In this document: piece after piece, positions 34,052 to 45,001 of the stretch
Layout of the letters: every line of letters begins with the position of its first letter
Numbering within the stretch: position 1 is the stretch's first letter
NCBI GenBank assembly: GCA_029959085.1
Contig: JARWIR010000018.1
Coordinates: forward strand, 1,550,001 to 1,614,000
Length of the DNA: 64,000 bases
From: Nemophila menziesii
Taxonomy: Eukaryota > Streptophyta > Magnoliopsida > Boraginales > Hydrophyllaceae
Direction: 5' to 3'
Made by a program: the position numbers and the translations under genes
The notes under the pieces: model-generated
The model's input: only the letters and a program-made list of their open reading frames with translations
What the model was told of the DNA's origin: nothing
Database searches by the model: none

Positions 34052-35854
34052 ATGGAGAACCCAAGGAGACTTGAGCTACCCATCGAATTCAGAGTGGAGC
34101 CACGAGGAATTCGAGCTCCAGAAATCCAAGCCGCAAAATTTAAACCTGATCCAGGGATGCTAACTCAGTTTGCATCTCATGGATTATTCAGCGGAGATGC
34201 ACATCAAGATCCGATCCGATATATTCAGAAATTCATGCAGATCTGTGATGCTTATATCGTAAAAGGAGTTACTAGGGAGCAAGTATATTACCTAATGTTC
34301 CAGTTCTTCTTGACCGGATGTGCAAGCGATTGGTATGATACCCAATACCCTCATGTTATTCCAGATTGGGACAAGCTTCAAGCAAGATTCCTAGACCGTT
34401 TTTATCCGGTTAGTAGACGTTTAAAAGATATGTTGGAGCTTGAACAATTTATACAGAAAGAGGAAGAGAGTTTGGGTGAAGCATGGTTACGATTTACAGA
34501 GAAGAAAGCGAGGTGTCCATATCATAGATCCTCGCCGGATTATTATTTAACCTTGTTTTATGGAGGCCTTAATGATAAATCAAGAGAAAAAGCAGATTCG
34601 TTGGGAAACGCAGGTTTTGTGTTACTAGATCCTGAAGAAGCTGAGTTGGGGATGGAGAGAATTCTTGAGAACGAGAGAAGTTGGCCAAAGAGAGCAGTAA
34701 AAGAAGACAATTCAGCATCTCTGAAACTTGAAGAATTGGCTAAACAACTCTAAGAACTTAAGGAACAAGCCCGAACAATTGCTCAGGTGAATACGGTACG
34801 CACAATTCCTTCGTGTCCTGGTTGTGGATCAAGAAATCATGTGTGGAAAGGATGTATGCATAATCCAGCAGTAGCTTCCGTTCAATATCCTCAAGATAAC
34901 TATTACTCTAATGGTTATGATTTTCCTCAAGAAAGCTACACTAATTATCAACAACCTCCACAACAAAAGAGTTGGGTCAGAAAGCAAGAGACTTATCAGC
35001 AATCCCAACTTCCATCTTATAATCCACCACAACCTATTCAGAAAAAGGCACCCATTGTTAAAACTTGTCAAGAACCAAAGAAAGATCCACCTAAACAATC
35101 AATGCAGTTGGCAAAACAGGAACAACTCCAGAGCTTAAGTTCGAGCATGGCTAGATTAATGCAAACAGTTGAGAAGAAAATGAGTCATAGCCAACAGAAA
35201 GTTCGAACCCAGGAGAAGATTATCAAACAACTAGAGCATACTATATCACAGATGGCGAGTACATTACAAACTAAGCCGAAAGGGCAACTCCCAAGTGATA
35301 CTATTGCTCCTAGAGATGATTCTTGCCATGCAGTTGAATTGCGAAGTGGAAAACAACTACCTCCACCGAGACCAGAACCAGAACCAATCCCTATTCCAGA
35401 ACAAAGGGGGGAAGAAACAATTAAAGATACAGTCAAGGAGGTAGTTAAACCAAAGAGTGTCCAAGCCGAGACACCTGAAAAGACAAGAAAACCAGTGGAA
35501 CTCAATACACGCCCTCCACCACCATACCCTTCACGCGTCAGAAAGAAGGACAATGACCAGGAATTCAAGAAGTTCATTGACATGTTGAAGAAATTGGAAG
35601 TTAATATACCCCTTGTTGAAGCTCTCAAGAGGATGCCAACCTATATGAAATTCATGAAAGACATCCTCTCCAACAAGCGAAGTATAGAAACCGCGGATAT
35701 GAGTGGATCACCAGAGGGGTGTTATGCTATCAAGTTACCACCAGAAGAGCCCCTTCCCACGAAATCTTGGATGGATCCATCCATACTTATGAAGAATCGA
35801 GCTGAAAAGTTCGTGGGAATCAAAGGAAAGGGGTGGAAATTTTGTCACTATTAA
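34052..35854 (+). pseudogene. ATH-3 gag and truncated protease linker
   Basis: The first frame (34052-34753, 233 codons) encodes the gag domain (FKPDPGMLTQFASHGLF to LGMERILENERSW) and stops at TAA 34751-34753. The same frame resumes at once and runs to 35854. This second part has the CCHC knuckle CPGCGSRNHVWKGC, a Gln-rich stretch, a coiled-coil segment (MARLMQTVEKKMSHSQQ) and the conserved linker ELRSGKQLPPP. The frame ends before any DLGAS protease motif. Compared with ATH-1 the gag start lacks the [11 protein letters not shown] leader. Gag could be made; pol could not. Confidence 0.85.
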
Positions 35855-35869
35855 TCAAATTAATTTTAG

Positions 35870-36211
35870 TTGAACGAATTGGAGGAGCTTCGTTATCTTG
35901 CCTATGAAAATTCACGCCTCTATAAAGAGAAAACAAAGCGATAGCATGATAAACGGCCCCGTCCAAAACATTTTGAGATAGGACAAAAAGTTTTATTATA
36001 CAACTCTCGATTTTCGAATTACCCAGGAAAGCTTAAATCCCGTTGGGGAGGACCTTACATTGTTACCAAAGTCACACCGCATGGAGCGATTGAGATTGAA
36101 AATCCAACCGAGCAATGGACATTCATGGTGAATGGCCAGCGTTTGAAGAGATACTATGACAGTGAGGACTTTGGGCAAGGGGAGAAAATCTACCTTGTCG
36201 AATGCGCTTAG
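35870..36211 (+). pseudogene. ATH-3 integrase C-terminal remnant
   Basis: LNELEELRYLAYENSRLYKEK is followed by TAG (35942-35944), then [18 protein letters not shown] and TFMVNGQRLKRYY, ending at TAG 36209-36211. This is the same C-terminal integrase domain as in ATH-1. Only about 15 bases separate it from the gag-side frame, so a deletion of roughly 3 kb removed the rest of pol. Confidence 0.85.
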
Positions 36212-36424
36212 CCTGAGGTACACGTCTAACTCAAAGACATTAAACAAAAGTGCTCTTGGGAGACACCCCTTGTTTTAATTGCTTTTTAGATTAGTTATTT
36301 TTTCTTTGTAGTGTCTAATTTTAAGTTAGTGTAGATTTTTAATTGTGTTTACAAGCTAATAGGAGAGAAAGGTAGTGTGTTATTGTGCAGGAAACAAGTT
36401 TGGGGTCGAAAGGAAAAAATTGGA

Positions 36425-36691
36425 GAAACTCAAAGCCTGCCGCGGACTACCCCGCGGACTACCCCCTGGTCCGCAGGGATGCACCGTGCCCAGAAAACCC
36501 ATACCACGGTCGGGTACCACGGGTTTTATCCAGAAAGCAAGAAAAAATTCGAACGATAGGTGCGGTACACCGGACCCTGGTCCGCACGCCTCAAACGCGT
36601 GCCACGGGGTCGGGTACCACGGGTTTTTTTGACGGACATGGCGCGGACTACCCCCTACACCGCACCCCTGGTCCGTACGCCTAAACCACGT
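36425..36691. repeat. ATH-3 GC-rich island, left part
   Basis: Repeated words include CGCGGACTACCCC, CTGGTCCGCA, CGGGTACCACGGGTTTT and GTGCGGTACACCG. The island continues after ATH-2 at 49473. Its position between integrase and accessory ORF matches the islands of ATH-1 and ATH-2, but the palindromic words differ. The overlapping short open frames on both strands are not genes. Confidence 0.8.
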
Positions 36692-38249
36692 TGGTGGTCC
36701 TTTGTGTGTTCTAAATAAATGCAAATAATAATCGAACCACAACCGCAAGTGTACGGTTGTCCCAAGTAGTAATTCTGATAATCAGATTCGTTCCAAGGAC
36801 GGATGGTTGATCACAATGTTTATGCAAATAGCGATTGATGCACTTATGAAAATGAAAGAGGATAAATTGTTTGTTTTGGTTTTGTTTATTATAACTAAAT
36901 GAAAGATAAAATAATAATGCAAGTAAAAGATAAGACGCAAGTAAAATGTATGAAAACGCAATATGAGATGTAGTACTTGAGAACGCAGGGATCCTCCTAA
37001 TTTTACTTTCTAACTTATGTTGTTTAAGGGTTAAATCAGTCAATTACAATGGTCGGGATTCTAATATCCTTATACCCCCGTCAGGGTGGACTATAAGGCG
37101 ATCCTAAAGTGTCACTAGTCCCGTCAGGGTAAATATGATCCACCGTTGGATGATTAAGATTTATTACCACATTGGCCCTAGGATTAACTAAGTTCGTCAG
37201 AATCAATAGTTTTTATCCTAGATTGAACAATTATTTCTGTACCTAAACCCCCCGTCAGGATGATCCATACGCCACATATATGGAATAGCTTAGATACTAA
37301 TACCTAATTTTAGTTCGCGACTCTAAAATCAGTAAACATTCACAAATTGTCGAAAAGAGTAAAAGCCCTAATTTAATTTAATTTCACAGAAACCCAAATT
37401 CAACATTCATTATAAAATAAAATCAAGATTCACCCATTGTTTTGTTCTCAAGCACTAATGGAAATTTAGCTCATATTAAAATTAAAAACTGAATAAAAAG
37501 AAATGGAATTCATATTCGTTACAAAATTAAAATATAAGAAAAACCTAATTTTCGGAATCAGAATGACTACGAACGGAGCTATAGACCCACTCCAGCTCTT
37601 GTAGCTTCTCCTCTCTTCCTGCTGTAGCTTCTCTGGTGTTTTTAATCTTGTGGAAAGTGAATTGTGTGAAAAATAGAAGTTCAGACCTCCTTTTATAAGT
37701 AAAAATTCGGACTAGGGCTTGGACCAGAAAATAAAAGCCTAATTAAATGTCCAAGCCCACTTTCTAAGCCCAAAATCCCGTAACTGATGATAGGCCTTCA
37801 CTAAAACAGCTTTTCCCGATGCGTTATAACTCCGATTGACCTCATTCCAGTTGCTAAAGTTCCGTAACTCGATAAGGAATGATTTCTCTTCAAAGGTCAG
37901 CGGCTAAATCATCGCTTAAGCACCTCGAAATCAGCAATCTATGGCCTGGAAAGTGGATTTTCAGCTCTAAAAATAAAATCTTCGGGATTTGTCTTCAAGT
38001 CTTGACTCTAATTCACGATCTTTGACCTTCTCCTCGGATTCCTCTCCTAGCTAACATCTAAAACCTGTAAACTTTACACTAAAAATACCAATATTACGCG
38101 CAAAAGTTTAATAAATTAAAAATGCTAGAAATAAAAAGGTAATTCCGGATTATTGCAAATTTAGTCCAAAAGTCTATCATATTAATCAAATAAACACCAA
38201 AAATGATGTCTCCTAAGGGTCTAAAATAAGAACAATTAGGGAGACATCA
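36692..38249 (-). repeat. ATH-2 3' LTR (1558 bp)
   Basis: It runs in element sense from GGAGACATCA/TGATGTCTCC at 38249 to the end at 36692, and is almost identical to 47915-49472. The conserved short open frame at its left end is a shadow. Confidence 0.96.
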
Positions 38250-38285
38250 AGACCCCCAACTCAAACTTTTGTCGTCCCGACAAAG
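38250..38285 (-). promoter_or_regulatory. ATH-2 polypurine tract and preceding hairpin
   Basis: In element sense TTGAGTTGGGGGTCT (38264-38250) ends at the LTR. It is preceded by the hairpin TTTGTCG-GGA-CGACAAA (38284-38268). Confidence 0.85.
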
Positions 38286-38854
38286 CAATACTAAAAACAA
38301 AGGGGTAGAAGTAACGTATAAACAAATAGAAGCTAGCAAATACACCCTAAAGCAAGTCTCAAAATAAATCTCATATAGCAAACTCTAGAAACTAATATAC
38401 ACATACACTAATCATGCAACATCAAACATAAATAATCTCAATCATAAAATTAAAGTCGCAATGCTTGAAGGTTACACTTGTACTCATCTCTGTATGATGG
38501 CTATAGGGTGGTCATTAATCCTAACTCGCTTTGAACGCTCCACCTAGTGTATTCCCTATCAACAGAATTATAAATTCACTATGCACTTAGGAATCACGAG
38601 GTCTTTACGGTTATAATAATGGCTTAAGGACGGTATGGATGTATATTTGGTAAATTTGAAGTGAGCTTTTGGCTCTCTCCTCACTTACCATCAACAATGT
38701 CCTCGAGCTTGAGTTAACGCTCAAAAAGATGTTCTCACTCACCCATATACATACTAATTTAGCGTCCCATGTCTACCCACTATCAATAAGATGATTTTCA
38801 GAAAATTCCACTTTGCCGGATGTTTTATTCATTCATATTTTTCTTTTTCTTTTC

Positions 38855-38896
<42 letters not shown>

Positions 38897-39757
38897 TGTA
38901 CAGGAGCAAACCGGGTTCCTGGTTTTGAAGAATCCGGGTTCCCGGTTCCTACTGTATGATTTTTCAAAATTTTTCATTTTTTTTTTTTTTTTTTCTTTTT
39001 CATTTTTCTTCATTCCCGGCAAAGGGTTACAAGTATATATCATCTGCAATTGTGCTACAATACAAAGCACATCGATCCCTACCCATTTAATTCCCCATAT
39101 GTGGTCCCACCACCCCAAACTCAAGCTCGAGACATGTCTCAGGATTGTGATTCAAGTGCGGGTCATATGGTCATGCCTAATAATCTAAGGGATAATGGCT
39201 TATATCGTGGCTACAAAGAAAAGGTTAAAGGCTCAAAGTGGGCTAAGACGGATAATAATTAATACAAGGGATAGAAGGCTAAAAAGGCACAAATGGCTAA
39301 CAAAGAACTGCCCCTATCATTTTCCTAAGTACATAGCTTGTCTTTAGTTCATATCTAGGTGGGTTCTCTACTAATTAGGATTTCACGTTCTACACACCAA
39401 ACATATTCCTTGAGTACAAGCTTACTTCATTTGCATTGTTAATTAATTTTTCCTATCAATTACCTATGTTCGCATGCAATTGTAAGTGCGTTTTATATCA
39501 ATCCCTAAAGTCCACTATTTACTATCATAGATTTATCAAAAGTATGCTTAAAGGGATATTTAAAACTTTCTATAGTCAAACGCAACTCCGAAAATTCTTT
39601 TATTGAAAGCAAATAAAGCAAATAACACATAAAAAACTGGGATGAGGCAACGAACCCCACCCCAAACTCAAAAATGAGTCGTGTCCCCACGACTCGAAAA
39701 GACTCAATAAAGCATTTAAACTAATATACACTAAGAGGAAAGTTTAGAAAACGTATC
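38286..39757 (-). other. ATH-2 3' noncoding region
   Basis: No gene. In element sense it holds a hairpin (39695-39676), PPT-like motif 3 (39671-39658), the palindrome GAGACATGTCTC (39140-39129), motif 4 (39125-39111), a long purine tract with an A run of about 30 (38896-38866) and the conserved 27-base block (38685-38659). Frames on the pyrimidine strand at 38820-39188 are low-complexity artefacts. Confidence 0.85.
39658..39695 (-). promoter_or_regulatory. ATH-2 conserved hairpin plus PPT-like motif
   Basis: Element sense: GAGTCGTG-GGGA-CACGACTC, then TTTTTGAGTTTGGGGTG. Identical to the ATH-1 version. Confidence 0.75.
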
Positions 39758-39862
39758 TTAACCAGCGCGAGGCTGGTTATCGGTGTTGCGTTCTGGACCT
39801 TTATCTCGCGTAACAGCATCATAAATCGCGTTTTGAAGTGTATTTACGCCTAGGATTAAATT

Positions 39863-41074
39863 TCAAAGCAGGTCCAATTCTTTTGTAACGTTTCCCAAGG
39901 TAGCAATCATCCTCTCCTGATTCTCTTCCAACACCTGAATCTTCGATTCCAACTCAGGTACAGTTTTCGCTTTCTTTGATTGAGGAGTTCTTGGACTTCT
40001 TGTAGCTCGTGTTGCCTCTTCATGGATGTTCTTGATTGTGCTCAAAGCTATACTCACACCAACTGAAACAGTATCAATATCTGCGTCCTTACGCGGAATC
40101 TTTGCGGCTAAACACAACTGAGTAATAGTACAAGGGAACTTCAGATTTTGTTGTTTCATTGGTGATTTCGCGAACTCCATGATTGTATCATAAATGATCT
40201 TAGCAACATCAAATGGTTTCTCCTCTAAAATACACTTAATAACAAATATGTGCTCTTTCTTCAACTCGGAAGTGTGTTTAATACCAAAGAAAGTGGGTAT
40301 TATGAAACGAGACCAAACCTTCGCATGAGGTGTCAAACTACTGCTGTAAAACTGTCCAGGATACCTTTCACCTTCAGGAATTGGGCTAGTCCCATTAACA
40401 AGCACGGTCCCCCAAAGGGATTCAAAATCAAAAGAAGGGTCATTAAGAGTTTCTTGAAAAGGGCATGTACCAGAAAAGTTGGGTAGTTTCAATGATTTCC
40501 GAATACGTTCAATAGAGAAAGGAACTACCTTTTTGCGGATATCAATGGCATCATGTGAGGTAGCTAAACCTTCGTAAAATTCTCGCACAAAAGTAGGAAT
40601 GAACTCAAGCTTCCTTTCTTGTAACTCTTTCCAACCAAACTTAGCACATGTCACAGCATATTCCTTATAATCACTACTCATAATACCCTTAGGAAAATTC
40701 GTCTCCTCACCAAATTTCAAAAATTCAATTCTTTCACGAACCTGAGTATTCCAACAAGTGTAAACCCTCTTAGGCTTGTGGGCCCACATCTTCATACGCG
40801 GAGGTTTTTGAACGGGTGCTTCCGGAATCTCTTGTTCATTTTCCTTCTCAATGTTCTTCGCAATTTCCTCTTCTGGTTCCTTCTCACTTTCAATCTCATC
40901 AATCAATCTTCTCTTTAGACCTGTGATTTCTTTTCTGTTAGAACCAAGCTTAACTTCGTCAATTTTTCGTTTAGGACGCGAATCAGGAATCTCAATAGCT
41001 TGATCTTGTGAACCACCAATGGTGGTCTTTCTTCTAGGAGCAGTTCTTCGGAAATCACCGGTTCTGTTAGTCAT
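39863..41074 (-). CDS. ATH-2 accessory ORF, 403 codons
   Basis: This is the longest uninterrupted copy of the accessory protein in the window. It begins MTNRTGDFRR. Residues 1-125 are charged, with basic clusters (RPKRK, LKRR) that could act as nuclear signals and an acidic stretch. Residues about 130-330 hold the conserved globular region (NTQVRERIEFLKFG, FSIERIRKSLKLPNF, WSRFIIPTFFGIKH). Residues about 375-403 are a coiled coil (ELESKIQVLEENQERMIATL). The frame stops after KELDLL, but the next codons in frame still encode a tail ending RNTDNQPRAG up to TAA at 39758, so about 35 residues have been lost by a nonsense change. No membrane segment or signal peptide is visible. The function is unknown. 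Confidence 0.85.
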   Translation of the reverse strand: MTNRTGDFRRTAPRRKTTIGGSQDQAIEIPDSRPKRKIDEVKLGSNRKEITGLKRRLIDEIESEKEPEEEIAKNIEKENEQEIPEAPVQKPPRMKMWAHKPKRVYTCWNTQVRERIEFLKFGEETNFPKGIMSSDYKEYAVTCAKFGWKELQERKLEFIPTFVREFYEGLATSHDAIDIRKKVVPFSIERIRKSLKLPNFSGTCPFQETLNDPSFDFESLWGTVLVNGTSPIPEGERYPGQFYSSSLTPHAKVWSRFIIPTFFGIKHTSELKKEHIFVIKCILEEKPFDVAKIIYDTIMEFAKSPMKQQNLKFPCTITQLCLAAKIPRKDADIDTVSVGVSIALSTIKNIHEEATRATRSPRTPQSKKAKTVPELESKIQVLEENQERMIATLGNVTKELDLL

Positions 41075-41454
41075 CTCTTTTCACCCCAAACTCAAAACTT
41101 CAAATAATGAAAAACTTAGGGAAAAGTTTAGAATTTTGATGTTTTGAGGTTTAAGAATTTAAGAACTAGGTGAAATATGAGATGGGTCTTGGTTAATTTG
41201 TATGGGAGAAGAAAGAATTGGGTTTAATTTAAGGAATTGGGTGAAGAAGAATCTTGGGAAAAACTAAGGATTTGATGATATTTTGGAGAGGAGGTGAGTT
41301 GCTCTTATGTTTTTGTGGTGAAAGAGGGTAGGATTTGATGATATATAGTGTTTTGGTAGATGAATTTCGTAGGTGGGGAGGCTATTGGTGCGTTTTAGGT
41401 AAATACTTGCAAAGGAGGCCAAGAAAACTAGGTTAAACCCCTCAAAACTGACAT

Positions 41455-41925
41455 CACAGCTTCGAAAACCGGGTTCCCGGTTTTGGCAAACCGGGTTCCC
41501 GGTTCCGCGTCGCTGTGACGGCGCGGAAAAAATACTTAAATAATTTTTTTTTTTTTTTTTTTTTTTTCAAAACGCACCAAGACGCTGGATCCCAAGACGC
41601 TGGGTCAGGGATTTTGCTCGCCGAAACCGGGTACCCGGTTCTGTGGAATGCGGGTTCCCGGATTTTCTCGATGGCGCGAATGAAAACGCGCCAAAACGCA
41701 GCACCCTGAAACGCTGGACCAGAAAATTTCACCAACAGCAGCTCCGAAACCGGGTACCCGGTTCTGCCAAATGCGGGTACCCGGATTTGTGTCGATGGCG
41801 CGAATCAAAACGCACGAAAACGCAAGCCACCAAGACGCTGGGTCAGGGAATTTCAGAAATCACAGCACCAAAACCGGGTACCCGGTTTTGCCAAAACCGG
41901 GTTCCCGGTTTCTCCTGGACATCCA
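41455..41925. repeat. ATH-2 GC-rich palindrome island
   Basis: At least seven palindromes of the type ACCGGGTACCCGGT or ACCGGGTTCCCGGT occur, spaced by words such as GACGCTGGGTCAGG, CGATGGCGCGAAT and AAAACGC. A T run of about 22 lies at 41540-41567. The layout, including the homopolymer run and the final pair of palindromes, mirrors ATH-1, but the palindrome core is different. Short open frames on both strands are GC artefacts. Confidence 0.88.
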
Positions 41926-42145
41926 ACCAATTTTCCTCTGTTTTCGCCAAATCGACCCCAAACTCAAGTCCTTTTTACCCCTGAAATCATCAAAAACAAC
42001 TACCCTTCCTCATTTCTTAATAAAAACAATAACATTACGAAAATCAAACTAATCTAAATTGCAAAAATGTAAAAAAAACTCAGCTAATATACAAGTAATT
42101 GGCTTTTGTTTAACGTCGTTAAGCTCGACGGGTTACCTCACGCTT

Positions 42146-45001
42146 CTAAGGACTCTCGAGGAGATACATGACCTCCCCGGGATGTGGATCTTCCGAGCGA
42201 TTGGTATCTTCACCTCCATGGTATATCTTTAATCTGTGACCGTTAACCATAAAGGTACGGTTCTCTAGCGGGTGTTCTATTTCTATCGCCCCATGAGGTG
42301 TAACTTTGGTCACTATGTATGGACCTGACCACTTAGATCTTAACTTACCCGGAAAATTGCTGAACTTTGAATTATACTTTAGTACTTTTTGCCCCACTTC
42401 AAAGTTCTTTGGACGAATCCGATTGTCATGCCATTTCTTTGTATTTTCTTTGTAAAGTTTGGCATTTTCATAAGCATGCAATCGGAATTCGTCAAGTTCA
42501 TTAAGCTTCATCATACGATTCTCTCCGGCTAAGATAGGATCTAAGTTCAACTGCGCAATTGCCCAATAGGCACCCATTTCAAGCTCTAAAGGTAAGTGAC
42601 AAGCCTTACCATACACCATACGATAGGGAGATGCACCAACTGGAGTCTTAAACGCAGTACGATAGGCCCACAACGCATCATCTAACTTCATTGACCAATC
42701 TTTTCTTGTAGGACCAACGGTTTTCTCTAGGATAGACTTAACTTCTCGATTTGAAACTTCAGCTTGACCATTGGATTGTGGATGATATGCAGTAGATACA
42801 CGGTGTCTTACTCCATACTTCTCTAGAACAGTCTGCAAATATCTATTAACGAAATGGGTACCTCCATCGCTAATAATCACTCTAGGTGTGCCATGTCTAG
42901 TGAAGATATGTGATTTCAAGAACTTAATCACCACTCGTGAATCGTTGGTAGGTAAAGCCACCGCTTCTACCCACTTAGAAACATAATCAACAGCTAATAG
43001 TATATAAAGGTTACCATTTGAAGGAACGAAGGGACCCATGAAGTCTATGCCCCAAACATCGAATATCTCAACCTCTAATACATTATTACGTGGCATCTCA
43101 TCCCTCTTGGATATGTTTCCGGTAAACTGGCATCTCGAACATCTCTTGACATATTCATGACAATCTTTAATAACAGAAGGCCAGTAAAAACCTGATTGGA
43201 ATACCTTAGCAGCAGTTCTATCTCCCTTGAAATGTCCTCCATATAATGAATCATGGCACCCAGCTATAATGGCTTGTGTTTCTTCCCCCGCTACACATCT
43301 TCGTATCATTTGATCAGCACAAACTTTGTAGAGGAAAGGATCCTCCCAAAAGAACTGTCTAGCACGATGAGCTAATCTCTTTCTTTCTTGATAGGTAGAA
43401 CCTTCAGGGAAAACACCACTCACCACTAAATTAGCTATATCTGCATACCACGGAGCTTCATAATCTCGAACAACGAACAAATTCTCATCAGGGAAGGCTT
43501 CTCTAACTGCTTCAGTACCACTATTCAACTCTGAACCCTCTAACCTCGATAGATGATCTGCAACTTGATTCTCACAACCCTTTCTATCCTTGATCTCTAA
43601 ATCGAATTCTTGAAGTAATAACACCCATCTGATTAACCTTGGTTTCGCATCTTTCTTTTCCATAAGGAATCTGATCGCGGAATGATCTGTATAAACAATA
43701 ACTTTTGCTCCAAGAAGATAAGAGCGAAATTTATCAAACGAATAGACAACTGCTAGCAACTCTTTTTCTGTAACTGTGTAATTAATCTGAGCACAACTAA
43801 AAGTTTTACTAGCATAGTAAATCGAATGAAAAACCTTCTCTTTTCTTTGTCCTAATACAGCTCCCATACACAAATCACTCGCATCACACATAACTTCAAA
43901 AGGTAAATTCCAATCTGGAGGTAATACTATAGGAGCAGAAATAAGCTTTTCTTTGATTGCTTTGAAGGCCGCTAAACAAGCTTCATCAAAAAGGAATTTG
44001 CAATCCTTTTCGAGTAAGTTGCATAGCGGTTTAGCAATCTTAGAAAAATCCTTAATAAAATGCCTATAAAAGCCAGCATGGCCAAGAAAACTCCTTACCC
44101 CTTTAACAGAAACAGGAGGGGGAAGAGTTTTAATTACCTCTATCTTTGCTCTATCAACCTCTAAACCAACACTCGAAACTTTGTGACCCAGAACAATACC
44201 TTCGCGAACCATGAAGTGACACTTCTCCCAGTTGAGCACCAAATCTGTTTCCTTGCATCTCACTAACACTTTCTCCAAGTTATCCAAACATATATCAAAA
44301 TCATCACCAAACACGGAGAAATCATCCATGAACACTTCAAGGAAATTATCTATCATGTCCCAGAAGATGGCCATCATACACCTTTGAAAAGTAGCGGGAG
44401 CGTTACACAACCCAAATGGCATTCTGCGATATGCAAAAGTACCAAATGGGCATGTAAAGGTAGTCTTATGTTGATCTTCTGGAGCCACGTAAATCTGATT
44501 GTACCCGGAGTAACCATCCAAGAAACAATAATATTCTCTTCCGGCTAATTTGTCTAACATCTGATCAATGAAGGGCAAAGGGAAATGATCTTTTCTGGTG
44601 GCCTTGTTCAGCTTTCTGTAATCCATGCAAACTCTCCAACCTACTACCGTTCTTGAAGGAATCGCCTCATTTTTATCATTAAGAACTGTTGTAATTCCTC
44701 CTTTCTTCGGTACACACTGAACTGGACTCACCCATTCACTACTCGAAATGGGATAAATAATCCCCGCATCTAAAAGCTTAATCACCTCCTTCTTCACCAC
44801 ATCCTTCATGGCTGGCATTAATCTTCTCTGACCTTCAACTGAGCGTGCATTAACATCTTCTAGTATGATTTTGTGTTGACAATAGGATGGACTAATGCCT
44901 TTGATATCAGCAATTGTCCAGCCTATTGCTTCTTTGTTGGCTCTTAACACACGCAACAGTTTATCTTCTTGAGGACCTGTTAAATTAGCTGAAACAATAA
45001 C
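42146..45001 (-). CDS. ATH-2 pol: reverse transcriptase, RNase H, integrase
   Basis: The open frame covers all enzymes downstream of protease, about 950 codons. Reverse transcriptase has [47 protein letters not shown] and catalytic FMDDF. RNase H has the acidic residues in [19 protein letters not shown] and VYTDHSA. Integrase has the zinc finger ([10 protein letters not shown] and CSRCQ), the DDE triad ([23 protein letters not shown]) and the GPYIV C-terminal domain. The nominal ATG at 45034 precedes the frameshift and is probably not used. In ATH-1 and ATH-4 this frame is continuous with gag-protease; here an extra base at 45001-45002 separates them. All visible catalytic residues are present. 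Confidence 0.92.
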   Translation of the reverse strand, partial: VIVSANLTGPQEDKLLRVLRANKEAIGWTIADIKGISPSYCQHKIILEDVNARSVEGQRRLMPAMKDVVKKEVIKLLDAGIIYPISSSEWVSPVQCVPKKGGITTVLNDKNEAIPSRTVVGWRVCMDYRKLNKATRKDHFPLPFIDQMLDKLAGREYYCFLDGYSGYNQIYVAPEDQHKTTFTCPFGTFAYRRMPFGLCNAPATFQRCMMAIFWDMIDNFLEVFMDDFSVFGDDFDICLDNLEKVLVRCKETDLVLNWEKCHFMVREGIVLGHKVSSVGLEVDRAKIEVIKTLPPPVSVKGVRSFLGHAGFYRHFIKDFSKIAKPLCNLLEKDCKFLFDEACLAAFKAIKEKLISAPIVLPPDWNLPFEVMCDASDLCMGAVLGQRKEKVFHSIYYASKTFSCAQINYTVTEKELLAVVYSFDKFRSYLLGAKVIVYTDHSAIRFLMEKKDAKPRLIRWVLLLQEFDLEIKDRKGCENQVADHLSRLEGSELNSGTEAVREAFPDENLFVVRDYEAPWYADIANLVVSGVFPEGSTYQERKRLAHRARQFFWEDPFLYKVCADQMIRRCVAGEETQAIIAGCHDSLYGGHFKGDRTAAKVFQSGFYWPSVIKDCHEYVKRCSRCQFTGNISKRDEMPRNNVLEVEIFDVWGIDFMGPFVPSNGNLYILLAVDYVSKWVEAVALPTNDSRVVIKFLKSHIFTRHGTPRVIISDGGTHFVNRYLQTVLEKYGVRHRVSTAYHPQSNGQAEVSNREVKSILEKTVGPTRKDWSMKLDDALWAYRTAFKTPVGASPYRMVYGKACHLPLELEMGAYWAIAQLNLDPILAGENRMMKLNELDEFRLHAYENAKLYKENTKKWHDNRIRPKNFEVGQKVLKYNSKFSNFPGKLRSKWSGPYIVTKVTPHGAIEIEHPLENRTFMVNGHRLKIYHGGEDTNRSEDPHPGEVMYLLESP

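Noticed and set aside
36375..36748. Overlapping open frames of 60-122 codons on both strands
   Set aside because: They lie in the GC-rich island of ATH-3, where stops are rare in all frames. The encoded peptides are low-complexity and not conserved in other islands.
38820..39188. Open frame rich in Phe on the plus strand, Lys-rich on the minus strand
   Set aside because: It is made by the homopurine/homopyrimidine tract of the ATH-2 3' noncoding region; sister copies do not keep the frame.
41515..42052. Open frames with repeated PGTRF-like words on both strands
   Set aside because: They come from the CCGGGTACCCGG palindromes of the ATH-2 island and do not persist in other copies.
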